The position numbers and the translations under genes are program-made. The notes beneath the pieces are model-generated. The model made no database searches. It saw only the letters and a list, made by a program, of their open reading frames with translations, and had not been told where the DNA came from. A DNA stretch of 64,000 bases from contig JAIVFH010000045.1 in the NCBI GenBank assembly GCA_025765595.1, forward strand, positions 124,001 through 188,000, written 5' to 3'. Shown piece by piece: positions 44,587 to 55,767 of the stretch (position 1 is its first letter; the number at the start of each line of letters is the position of its first letter). Source of the stretch: Obelidium mucronatum (taxonomy: Eukaryota > Chytridiomycota > Chytridiomycetes > Chytridiales > Chytriomycetaceae).

Positions 44587-47500
44587 ATGTCTCCTTCCAC
44601 ACGGTCAAAGCGGAAACGCTCGGAGCCGGCGTCCAACGGCTCCCAGCCAAAGGCGGGAAAGCGGGCAGCGCCTGCTGAAACCGAAGAGAATGACTTGGAT
44701 GTCCACGAAGGATCCGAAGATTTAATGCAGGTTGACAGCACCGCAGTGGTGCCAAAGACAGAGTGGCAGTCTATGATTGAAAAGGCCATCAAGAGCATTG
44801 TTTCCATCCGGTTCTCACAGGTTGGCTGGTTGTGATTGCTGCATCTTGGAGTGTTGACTCTTCAAAAAAAAAAAAAAAGGTTGCTGCTTTCGACACCGAA
44901 CACGCTGATACTTCCGAAGCTTCTGGTTTTGTTGTCGACAAACAGCGCGGGCTTATTTTAACAAACCGCCACGTTGCATGCGCGGGTCCCTTTGTGGGAG
45001 AGGCGATTTTCCACGACCATGAAGAAGTGGACGTGTTTCCAATCTACAGAGACCCTATTCACGACTTTGGAATACTGAAGTTTGACCCAAAGAAGATCAA
45101 ATACATGGAGGTGGAAGAAATTAAGCTCGCGCCTGAGCTGGCAAAGGTTGGCTTGGATATTCGCGTAGTTGGGTAACGAGAACTTCTCAGTTGTACCAGA
45201 GGCCTTTTAACCGAAAATAACCTGATCATTTTGTGTGTGTGTGTGTTAAAACAGTAATGATGCTGGTGAAAAGTTGTCTATTCTCGCGGGCCAGATTTCT
45301 CGATTGGATCGAAATGCACCAGATTACGGAGAGCTCAGTTATAATGACTTCAATACATTCTACTTACAAGCCGCGAGTAGCACGTCGGGTGGAAGTAGTG
45401 GAAGTCCGGTGTTGGAAGTGGGTGGTTGCGCAGTCGCACTGCAAGCGGGAGGGCACACTCGTGCTGCCACGGATTTCTTTTTCCCTCTCGACAGGGTCAA
45501 GAGATGTCTCGAATTGATACAAAAAAGCGAAACTGTAACTCGTGGATCAATCATGACTCAATTCTTGTATGTGGGTTACCTTCCTTCTGATTTAATACTG
45601 ATTGAAATTTCTTCATTGTTTTCAGTTTTCGTCCATTTGATGAATGTCGGCGGTTGGGTCTTCAAGAAGACACCGAGGCAATGATTCGTGCAGCGAATCC
45701 AAAAGAAATCGGAATGCTCGTTTGTGAGGTCGTTGTTCCAAAAGGTCCAGCCTCTGGCCTTTTGGAAGAAGGAGATATCTTAATAAGCGTGGACGGCGTC
45801 ATTATTACCAAGTTTGTACCTTTGGAAGAGAAACTGGATAACAGGTATTTCCTTTCAAAGTTTTTTTGTTTACAATATTTTGACTGTTGGCGTTTTCCTG
45901 CAGTGTGGGTAAAGATCTCGTTCTCAAGATTGAGCGCGGCGGAGAACCAATGGAACTTTCAATCAAGGCAATTGATTTGCATTCAATGTATGCTCTTTTT
46001 TTTGTCGAAGTGATTTTCTTATTTTAATGTCAATTTCTCAAATGTAGCACACCGGATCGGTACATTGAAGTCGGTGGAGCCAAAGTCAACGAGCTTTCAT
46101 ATCAACTCGCTCGCCAGTTTTGTGTCCCTCTGGAAGGCGTGTATGTGAGCGAACCTGCTGGAATGTTCAAGTTTGACAATGCAACCGATCGAGGGTGGAT
46201 TCTGGCAAGTGTTGATGCAAAACCTACGCTCAACTTGGATGCATTTATTGAAGCCGTCAAGAGTGTTCCTGACCGGTCAAGAATCCCTGTCACGTATTAC
46301 AGCATTGCCGATGTCCATACTGTCAATTTGGTGATTGTGAGCATGGAAAGGCACTGGACGGGATTCCGAATGGCTATTAGAAATGGTAGCTGATTTTTTT
46401 TGTCTTTCGTCGTTTTTGGAGAGTGTTTTTAATTCATTGTATTTCAGACACAACTGGCCTGTGGGATTTCACAAACCTTGGCGACCCTATTCCTCCCCAA
46501 CCAATCGTTCCATCCACGGCGACATTTGCAGAACTAGATGATAGTTTGGGAGCTGCGAAAGAATTGTTCAAGTGCATGGTCAAGATTAGTTTCTATATGC
46601 CTGTTCGTGTTGACGGATATCCAAAGTCTCGGGTATTGCTTTTTTTTTTGCCAAGGATGTATGTGTGTAACTGATTCAGAAAATCACAGAAACAAGGAGC
46701 CGGTTTGATTGTGGATGCGGAAAGAGGAATCATTGTTGTTGGACGGAATATTGTTCCATTCTCAATGGGAGATGTACACATCACCTTTGCAGACACCATC
46801 ATTATTCCTGGAAAAGTATTGTTTTTACACCCGACTCATAACATCACGTTCCTGTCGTATGACCCGAAATCGATTGCGGATACTCCTGTCAAGAGCGCAA
46901 TTGCCAGTGATGTGGAGTTGGTTCAGGGTCACAAGGTGTCTTTTGTTGCCTTCAATCACAACTTCCGACCTGTTTGTGTGGAAACAACCATTACAGACAT
47001 TACCTCTGTGATGATTCCTCAAAATTCTACTCCCCGATTCAGGGCAATTAATTTTGGTGAGTTGTTCTCCTTATTCATTGATTTTGTTTTGCTCATTTTT
47101 GTTTTCTGTTGCAAGATGCACTCACACTCGACACGCCTCTCGCTCAGCAATGCTCTTCGGGAATTCTCGCAGACGCGAATGGTCGTGTTCAAGGTCTATG
47201 GCTTTCATTTCTTGGTGAAAGAAACCAAAATGGGGGAGACGTTGAATATCACATGGGAGCCTCTTTTCGAATTGTGAAGCCGATTCTCCAAGAGCTTCAA
47301 AAGACACATGCCACGAATTTCCTTCCTGCGCTCCGCCTTCGTGGGCTTACTGTCGAATTGACTCCTGTTCAAATGTCACAGGCACGGCATATGGGAGTTT
47401 CTGACGACTGGATCAAAAAAGTGGAAGAAGAGAACCCGCACAGACGGCAATTGTTTTTGGTGCGACGGGTGGAAGCCGGACGGGAAACGTCCAAGTTTCT

Positions 47501-48103
47501 GAAGGAGCTGGATTTGATCTTGTCGATTAATGGAAAGACAATCACGAGGATCCATGAAGTGGAAGTTGGGTTGGAGTGGCCAGAGAGTGTGGAAGTTGTT
47601 TTGTTGAGAGGGAAAGTGGAGATGACTGTTCGAGTTCCGACAGAGTATTTGGATGGGGAGGGGACTTCGCGGGTTGTTATTTGGGCGGGTGCTATTTTCC
47701 AGGTACGGTCCTTTTGTTTTTTATATATATTTGCTGACTTTTTTAGAATCTGTAGGAACCACATCGTGCTGTTTTGCATCAATCCAATACTCTCCCGTCC
47801 CGAGTTTATGTATCAGGCAGAAGCAAAGGGTCGCCCTCGTTCATGTACGGATTGGGTCAGACCCAATGGGTTACCCACATCAACAATACTCCGACGCCTG
47901 ACTTGGAAGCGTTTTTGGCAGCCGTATCTGAATTGGAGGACAACGTGTATGTTCGCGTCAAGACAATTAGTTTCGACAATGTGCCCTGCGTGTTGAGTAT
48001 CAAAAACAATCTTCATTACTTTCCGACATGTGAACTTCATCGGAGCTCTGAAGGAACCTTGTGTGGGTGGAGTTATAATTTGATTGAAAGAAAGCAAGCT
48101 TGA
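44587..48103 (+). CDS. NMA111: HtrA-like nuclear serine protease, Nma111 family
   Basis: Many short exons. The N-terminus carries a basic, nuclear-localisation-like stretch ([19 protein letters not shown]). The protease domain has [20 protein letters not shown] (His), [13 protein letters not shown] (Asp) and [20 protein letters not shown] (Ser in GSSGSPV). PDZ-like regions follow ([20 protein letters not shown], then LISVDG). A second, degenerate protease-PDZ half follows ([40 protein letters not shown]), the duplicated layout special to Nma111. In yeast the protein is nuclear and pro-apoptotic, degrading Bir1. Splice sites approximate; several introns contain long T tracts near the acceptor. 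Confidence 0.85.
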
Positions 48104-48862
48104 AAGCGAAAGGGGAGGGGGGGAATTTGAAAGCGAAAGGGGGAGGGGGAAAGAGTGTGATTGTGTGTGTGGGGTGGGGTTGATGATGGGTTGGAGGAGA
48201 TTCTACTCCGTGTTCTTGTGTTGTTTTTTTTTCTGTTCCAAAGGGTGTTTTGCTTTGTTGGTTTGTTTTAAAATATTAATTTAGCGTTGAAAGATGAAAA
48301 TTGTTGTTACGCGCCATAATTATGAAGAAATCCGCCATGATTGTCAAAACTTGACACTCGTGAATGGTTGTTCCACGACGGGGCTCGAGAAGAAGATTTG
48401 GAGGGGGGTAGCCAAGTAGATTCTGTTATGTCAGGAACTGACCGCCTTGGCATTGTGGTTCGTACATTCGATTCCCATGTTTCTCTAAACAAATGTGTGG
48501 GAGTTGCGAAGACCCAAAGATTAAAAACAAAAAATACAATATTTGTATTATAAATGCCAACATTATCTATGGTGTGATTATTTTGCTAATTTTTAATTGC
48601 ATTTTAGATTTCGGTTTTTTTTTATTTTGCGGGAAAGTTTCTGGTTTTTGTAAATCATAAGTAAATCATATGGGTTTGTTGATCAATATAGCACAATTGT
48701 AATATAAATGACCCCGGTTATTATAATTTTCCTTTTTTTCATTCTATGGAATCCAATGCGACAAGTGTGATGTGACTTTGTGCATGTGTGTGTGAAACCA
48801 AGCCACCAAAAAAAAACATGAAAAATAAATAAATAAATAAAAAAAGTTGTGAGAAAAAAAAA
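48104..48862. other. Intergenic gap without recognised gene
   Basis: A GAAAGCGAAAGGGGGAGGG direct duplication lies at about 48107-48150. A short stretch at 48415-48475 has tRNA A-box-like and T-loop-like words but no foldable tRNA. The rest is AT-rich. Confidence 0.45.
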
Positions 48863-50372
48863 ATGGGAATCATGTCGAAGCATCACCAGGCCATCCAACT
48901 TACCAACTGCCTCCGAGTTGGTAGCAGCCCCAAGCAAGACTTGGGCGATCTCTACAAACAGGTAAGTTGCGGTGAAGGGCGGAGGAGGTTTTTTCCCCCT
49001 TAGTTTTTAAAACAAAAGACCCTTCGATGGCACCCCTCCCTCAAGGCCAAACAGATGCCCGGGTTCGTTCGCATCAACTTCTCAGCGACTGAAAAGAGTT
49101 CCTCCACAATCCACTTCCGATCTGTCCATGATGCCGCGTTGGCGCTTGTGATGCAATGCCAGGACATTGACGACATTGGGTTTTCCACGGCTCCCACGGT
49201 CAGTGATAAGAACCCACCGCTTGACCAGAGCGCCAAGCCATCGCAAGTTCTGTATGTTCGTATCATGAAGGGAATGCAGCCGGAGAGTTTGAAAAAGATT
49301 GTTGAGTTGTTGGAAGGCTTTGAGTCCTTTTTTGTAAGAGTAGTGTTTTGTTTACTTTGACCCCTTCAGGAAAAAATTTCCCACAACACCCAAGCATTTG
49401 AAAACTTTCTTTATTTTTTGGTTTCCTGCGTTGGGTCAACTAACTCAAATGCTTTTCTTTTAGCATACCAAAACGTTTGGCAAGATCTATTTTACTTCAA
49501 ATGCGCTTGCTGCAAAGGCTGCTGAGCGTTTGTGGACTGAGACCAATATTTACTCTTACTTTCATCATCATAAGCCTGATGTGGACAGTAGCGCGGATTC
49601 ATCTACTGCTGGTGGTAGTGGTTGTGGTGGTGGCCGCGATGGGGGTAGTGGGGATGGCAAGGTTGAGGAAGGGAAAACAGTTCATATTCAGAGTTTGGAT
49701 CGCGACTTTGACGGCTTGTATCGTCTCTTTTTGGAATTGGCTGGTGCTTCGAGAATTGGTGAGTTTCTCTGCTTTTGAATTACCTTTTTTTTTTTTTTTT
49801 TTTTTTTTTTTCCTTTTAATTAACATATTGGTTGAAACTATTTTATATGTAGGTTATCATAAGGGATACATTTTCATTTGCTTCGATAAGCATTCTCAGG
49901 CAAAGTCTGCAGTTGTCCGCATCAACAATTGTACAAAAATGAAGGCTCGCATCGTCGAATTCGAATACTCGCCGCATTTTACTCCGGGTTCTATTGGAAC
50001 ACCAGTCAAGACTGTACGCATGAACTTTATCACCTCAACGTTTGTTATTTTTGTTGATTGAATTTTCTTACGTAATCAGCATTTTTTTTTTTTTGCTTAC
50101 GTACATGTATTTACATTCCAACAGACCAACCGAGTCTGAGATTCGCAATGTGTTCATGACGCGTCCTGGATTCTTGAAGTTGTCTTATACTTCCAAAAAG
50201 TGTTGGGCAACGTTTTCTACGGTAGAGGCAGCAACTGATTGTGTGGAACATTTCAACACTCATGTAATTCTTTTTTTTTTTTTTTTTTTTGTTATTTTTT
50301 TACTGAAAGCATAATTATTAAAACTATTATTAGACCAACATCAAGGTTGTCTTTTGCGACAAGACAAAGTAA
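48863..50372 (+). CDS. RRM-type RNA-binding protein, several divergent RRMs
   Basis: Seven or so exons joined in frame from [19 protein letters not shown] (48863) to [11 protein letters not shown] (stop 50370-50372). RRM-like beta strands occur at [58 protein letters not shown] and [20 protein letters not shown], with the last giving a VVFCDKTK beta-4-like end. Gly/Ser-rich linker ([20 protein letters not shown]) sits between domains. The RNP motifs are degenerate, so RNA binding is probable but not certain. One intron has a 35-nt T run. No named ortholog recognised. Confidence 0.65.
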
Positions 50373-50567
50373 AATGTCGTTGTACATTACTTCTTTTTTT
50401 TATTCATCACCATCATCGAGCCCCCAATCATTTGTCACATAACTCTCTGCAAAAAAACCCATATCCTTATTCCTTCCTGTATTATATATTATATTTATTT
50501 GCTGATGCTGCAGTACTGACTGAAAGAAAGAAATCTGAAAAAAAAAAAACAATAAAAGAGAAATTTG

Positions 50568-52423
50568 ATGCCAAGCAGCACTCAAACTGGGCCGCCGCAC
50601 CCGCGACCTCTGCTGAGGCGGCTCGACAGTGCCCCGCTTGCGCGCACGGGCGCCACGACCTATCGGTTCCACGCGGACTCGAGCGCGCAGGCGCACTGGC
50701 AGTCTGCGGACACACTCGCGGTGTTGGGGTCCGCGGGCACGACGGGCGAGTCCTTGCCGGCCAAGGCCAAGGCCAAGTCGCGCAAGCAGCGCCGCTGGGA
50801 GGCGGCGGCGCGCGCGCTGACCTGCTGCTGCTGCTGGTTTCGGCATTGCGATGCGGATGCGCAGCTTGCGTGGCGCGAGAAGGTATCTGTCTTGTCTGTC
50901 CATCAAAACAAACAATCAACAAAAAACAAACAAACAAAAAAAAACAAAAACACAAAAAAACACAAAAGACGGCGCTGTGCCTCCTCTTTGCGCTGGGCAT
51001 GCTGCTTGTCCCTTGCGCGACGCTTGCGCTGCCGCTGCTCGCGTGCGGGCAACCACAGGGACAACCCCGGCGAAACGCGCTCGCGCACTCGCACTTTGAC
51101 GCCGTGCGCGTGTTTGGCTTCGCGTACGCGCTGGCGCCGCTGCAGCAGCGGCTGCGTGCCGTCGGCGTCGCGCTGACCGCCGACTGGCTCGGCACTGACA
51201 TCACGCCGCTGTTCCGCGCGCCGCCCGCCGCCGACGCGTGTTTGCGCTTTGATTCGGTCGTAGAAAACTTGGAAAACTTGGAAAACTGCGTGCTGCCAAA
51301 CACGCGCTTCCCCGCTTCGCCGCCGCTGCGCCCGCTGCCCGGCCGCCCGTGTCCGCGCTTCGACGCGATCGCGTCGCTCGCGCCAGAGGCCGTGTGCGTG
51401 TTTTCGTGGGCCGATCTGGCAAAGTCCACGGCGCCCCCACACGCTCTGCTCCTCTACAACAACGCCGTCTTGAATCTGTCCGCTGCTCTCTCAGAATCCC
51501 CGCCGCCGCCAGTCTTTCAGCAGAATCCTGAAATCATGAAACTTGCCGTTTCATTGCTGGGAACAGATGCAACCCTGGCCTTCAGGACTTCAGAAACGGC
51601 TCTCCAAGTAATGCGATGCTTGCAGCAAAAGTACACTGTTGGGTACTTGGACCTGGAACCTGTTGGATGCGCTGTTACCCATGCTATTCAGATTTTCTGT
51701 TTGATGATTATCACTGTTATTATCCTAGTCAAAGTCTTGATGGCCATGTTTTTCAATCTAACGCAATACGGAATCTGGACTAGACAAAAAAGAAATGGAA
51801 GAAGGAGGAGGAGGAGGAGGAGGGAGAGAAGAAGAAAAAGCAATGATAATGAAGACAATGACAATGAAGACAAGGATAATGATGACAAGGATGATAATGA
51901 CATTGAAGATGACGATGGACGTCCACATGTGATATTGTTTGTCACTTGCTATTCGGAGGGACTGGAAAGCATCAAAAATACTCTCGACTCTCTAGCATCG
52001 ACTGAATACCCCGAATCCAGGAAACTTCTCTTTGTTGTTGCAGACGGTCTCGTTACTGGCTCAGGAAACGAATCGTCCACTCCAGATTTGATTTTGAGTC
52101 TCATGACTTTAACTCGGCAAAAAAATCCAATTCCACAAAGTTACTTGGCGATTGCAGAAGGAACCAAGCAGCACAATATGGCAAAAGTCTATGCTGGCGT
52201 CTACATTAACAGCATGAATATTGCCGTTCCCATGATTACCGTCGTGAAATGCGGTACCCCAAGAGAAGAAGCCAATGAAAAAAAGCCAGGAAACCGGGGG
52301 AAACGAGACTCTCAACTCATTCTCATGAACTTTTTATCCCGCGTCATGTTTAACGACCGCATGACTGCCCTCGACTTTGAAATCTGCAAACAAATCAGCG
52401 CCGTTAGCAACAACGACAACAAG

Positions 52424-52469
<46 letters not shown>

Positions 52470-54740
52470 TCAACAGTGTTTCACCATCCGCATACGAACT
52501 TGTCCTCATGGTCGACGCCGACACCATGGTAGAACCCAAATCCCTCAACCACATGATCTCCGTCATGGAACGCGACGAAAAAGTCATGGGTCTCTGCGGC
52601 GAAACGCTGATTGCAAACAAATTCCAATCTTGGGTCACTGCGATCCAAGTGTTTGAGTACTTTTTGTCACACCACTTGGGGAAAAGTTTTGAATCCAGTT
52701 TCGGCGGCGTCACGTGTCTGCCAGGTTGTTTCTCCATGTATCGCATCAAGTTACCCAAAGGCCCGTGTGGGGCGTGGACTGTCCCTGTCTTGGCGAATCC
52801 AGACATTGTTGAAGAGTACTCAGAGAACCTTGTGGACACGCTGCACAAGAAGAATCTATTGCTGCTTGGAGAAGACCGGTTCCTAACAACGTTGATGTTG
52901 CGCACGTTTCCAAAGAGGAAGCTTGTCTATGTACCGCAAGCGAAATGTAGAACGATTGTTCCGGATAGGTTTTCAGTTCTGTTGTCGCAGCGGAGGCGGT
53001 GGATCAACTCTACGATCCATAATTTGATGGAGTTGGTACAGATGAGGGATTTGTGTGGCGTTTTTTGTTTTAGTATGCGGTTTGTTGTTTTGGTTCGTTA
53101 TTGATTTTTTTTTTTTTTTTTTTGTTAATTTTTTTTTCTTCTTCTTTTTCCTTATTAATTGGTTGGCTGACAACCGCAAAATATCTTCTTTTAATACATG
53201 AATCAAATTAGCTCGATCTAATCGGAACAATCGTGATCCCAATCACCCTCATCCTCCTCCTCGCGCAAATCGCGCTCGGTCTAATCCTACCCCCCTTCAA
53301 CATGCTACCAATCTACATGATGAGTGTAACGTTATTCCTTCCTGGGACTTTGATTGCCATCACGGCGCTTCAGCCTGTATATATTTTCTGGATGCTTATT
53401 TATTTCTTTGCGCTTCCAGTGTGGACGATTGTGTTGCCTGTTTGGGCGTTTTGGCATATGGATGATTTTAGTTGGGGGGAGACGAGGAGGGTTGAGGAGG
53501 ATGGGGGGGAGAGTGGTGGTGTTGTTGTTGGTGGTGGTGGTTCAATGAGATCTTTGGGAGGAGATGGGGTTTTGATTGGAGATTCGAGTGATATGACCTT
53601 GTTGGGGGGGTATGATGAACAGCAGCAGTATCAGCAGTATCAGCAGTATCAGCAGTATCAGAAAGATGGGACTGTGATTTTGAAAAAGTGAGTGAGATCA
53701 AATCAAATCTTTTTTTTTTTTTTTTTTTTTTTTTTTCTTTTTCTTTTTCTTTTTCGTTTTCGTTTTTTTTTTTTTGTTATATTCATCTTTTTTTTTATTT
53801 TTTAATTTATTTGAATAGGTTTAATGACTGGGAGGCGGAGCGAATTGGACATTTACAAACATCAGCGAGTTTAGACGAAATTCAGTCTTTGACAATTGCA
53901 TCTGCGAGTACAGTTGGACGTGAAAGCAGTAGTACTAGCAGTAGCACTGGTGGTAGCAGTAGTAGTAGTACCAGTGCTGGTGTTGGTACCTACTTGTATG
54001 CGCCACCGGGAGCGATTCCACGACATGATGTCCAAAAAAAGTGTACCCATAATAGTGGCGGTGGAGAAAGTCTTCTTGGAGCCCCGTCAGCGGCGTCGGC
54101 GGCGTCGTCGTCGTCGTCGTCGTTGGTGGCAGCTACAAAAACTTTTGGAGGACAAGTAGTCAATAATTGGAAGGGGAATCAACAGCAAGTCCAACAACAA
54201 CGGCAGCAGCAGCAGCAGCAGCAATGCGTACTACCGCTTTGTTCCTCGTCGCCGGTAGAATCATTATCCTTACTGCGCAGCAGCAGGGAACCTGATGACA
54301 GGAGGAAGGTGGGGGAACTTGAAGGGATCGTGGTTGCGGAGACTGATTTGACGGACATTGGGATGAGGAGGGGGTTGATGGAAAGGAGTAGTGGTGCCAC
54401 TGCTGGTGGGCCGCAACTTCAGCAGCAGCAGCAGCAGCAGCAGGAGCAGAATGAAAAAAAGTCGTCAGTGACGATGGGTACACTACCGAACCATGAACTG
54501 GATTATGACGGTTGTAGCGGCGGGCGAAAGTTTGTGGGATCAACAATTGCTGAAGCTGATGAGCGAGGCAAGGTACCGGTCCGGGTATATAGGAAAGGAT
54601 TGACGGAAAACACACTTGTTGATGGTAGTAGTAGTAATGGCGACGTTGAAGGAATCGCTCATCATGGAACGACAGAGTTGATGATGGGGACAGCAAGTCG
54701 ACGAGTTGTGTTTGGGCCAAGACCGATAAACTTGAAGTAA
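50568..54740 (+). CDS. Chitin synthase (processive GT2, Chs3/class IV-like)
   Basis: Four exons from [20 protein letters not shown] (50568) to GPRPINLK (54740). In order: a GC-rich N-terminal cytosolic region ending in a CCCC cluster near [12 protein letters not shown]; a helix [20 protein letters not shown]; an extracytoplasmic region; a second helix ([20 protein letters not shown]); then the GT2 core with [13 protein letters not shown] (DAD), a [15 protein letters not shown] block, [11 protein letters not shown] (EDR) and QRRRWINST (QRRRW). Three C-terminal helices ([19 protein letters not shown] and on) form the translocation channel. These motifs mark chitin synthesis at the plasma membrane and fit division II enzymes. 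A 15-Asn run interrupts the catalytic domain before the DAD strand, and a 350-residue Ser/Gln/Gly-rich tail follows the last helix. Confidence 0.92.
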
Positions 54741-54930
54741 AATAAATAACAAAAAAAGAAAAAAAAAAGACGGTGAAGCATTAATTTATACTGACTGAAA
54801 GAATAACGAAAAGGAATGCGATATTGTTTCTACTTGTTGTGGAGTTGTTGAAGGAAAGAAAGGCAGTGGTACAGATTATATTATGCGGTAATGTCCCGCC
54901 GATAGCAGTTAGCTCCCTATAGAAAGGAAA

Positions 54931-55410
54931 GAGGTAGTAATTCAACCGCCGAAGGCGGTAAAGACAGTGGTACAGATGATACCGCGTTTGGCGGTTATAT
55001 CCCGAAACACCCAAAAGAAAAGGAATGAGGTAGTAATTCAACCGCCTTCGGCGGTAAAGACAGTGGTACAGATGATACCGCGTTTGGCAGTAATATCCCG
55101 AAACACCCAAAAGAAAAGGAATGAGGTAGTAATTCAACCGCCTTCGGCGGTAAAGACAGTGGTACAGATGATACCGCGTTTGGCGGTAATATCCCGAAAC
55201 ACCCAAAAGAAAAGGAATGAGGTAGTAATTCTACCGCCTTCGGCGGTAAAGACAGTGGTACAGATGATACCGCGTTTGGCGGTAATATCCCGAAACACCC
55301 AAAAGAAAAGGAAAGAGGTAGTAATTCAACCGCCTTCGGCGGTAAAGACAGTGGTACAGATGATACCGCGTTTGGCGGTAATATCCCGAAACACCCAAAA
55401 GAAAAGGAAT
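54931..55410. repeat. Five-copy 96-bp minisatellite carrying GC palindromes
   Basis: The word GAGGTAGTAATTC recurs at 54931, 55027, 55123, 55219 and 55315, exactly 96 bp apart. Each unit holds an ACCGCCTTCGGCGGT palindrome and a diverged ACCGCGTTTGGCGGT partner 25 bp on. Copies differ at only a few positions (for example CAACCGCC against CTACCGCC at the fourth). Confidence 0.95.
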
Positions 55411-55671
55411 GGGTTCGGCGGTAGAAAACCGACTACGTCGGAAGAAAACCGCCTTCGGCGGTAGAAAACCGACTACGTCGGAAGAAAACCGCCTTCGGCG
55501 GAAGAACACCGCCTTCGGCGGTAAAGAACCGACTACGTCGGTGGATAACCGCCTTCGGCGGTAGAAAACCGACTACGTCGGAAGAAAACCGCCTTCGGCG
55601 GAAGAACACCGCCTTCGGCGGTAAAGAACCGACTACGTCGGTAGTGATAACCGCCTTTGGCGGTAAAAGAA
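55411..55671. repeat. Alternating CCGCCTTCGGCGG and CCGACTACGTCGG palindromes
   Basis: Tightly packed elements every 13-25 bp, alternating between the standard stem and a second stem (CCGAC-TAC-GTCGG), each kept palindromic. The whole stretch is repeated as an approximately 130-bp unit (GTAGAAAACCGACTACGTCG at about 55421, 55460 and 55560). Confidence 0.92.
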
Positions 55672-55767
55672 AAAAAAGAAATCAGAGATTATTCCAGAGA
55701 TTATTCCAATCCAATTTTAATAATTGAAAAAAAAAAAAAATAAAAAAAAAATAAAAAAAAAAAAAAT

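Noticed and set aside
48415..48480. tRNA-like words (TAGCCAAGTAG, ATTCGATTCCC)
   Set aside because: They match A-box and part of a T-loop, but no T stem or acceptor stem can be paired at the right spacing.
54931..55410. Regular 96-bp repeats resembling a CRISPR array
   Set aside because: The whole unit is conserved with no variable spacers, and the genome is eukaryotic. It is a minisatellite.
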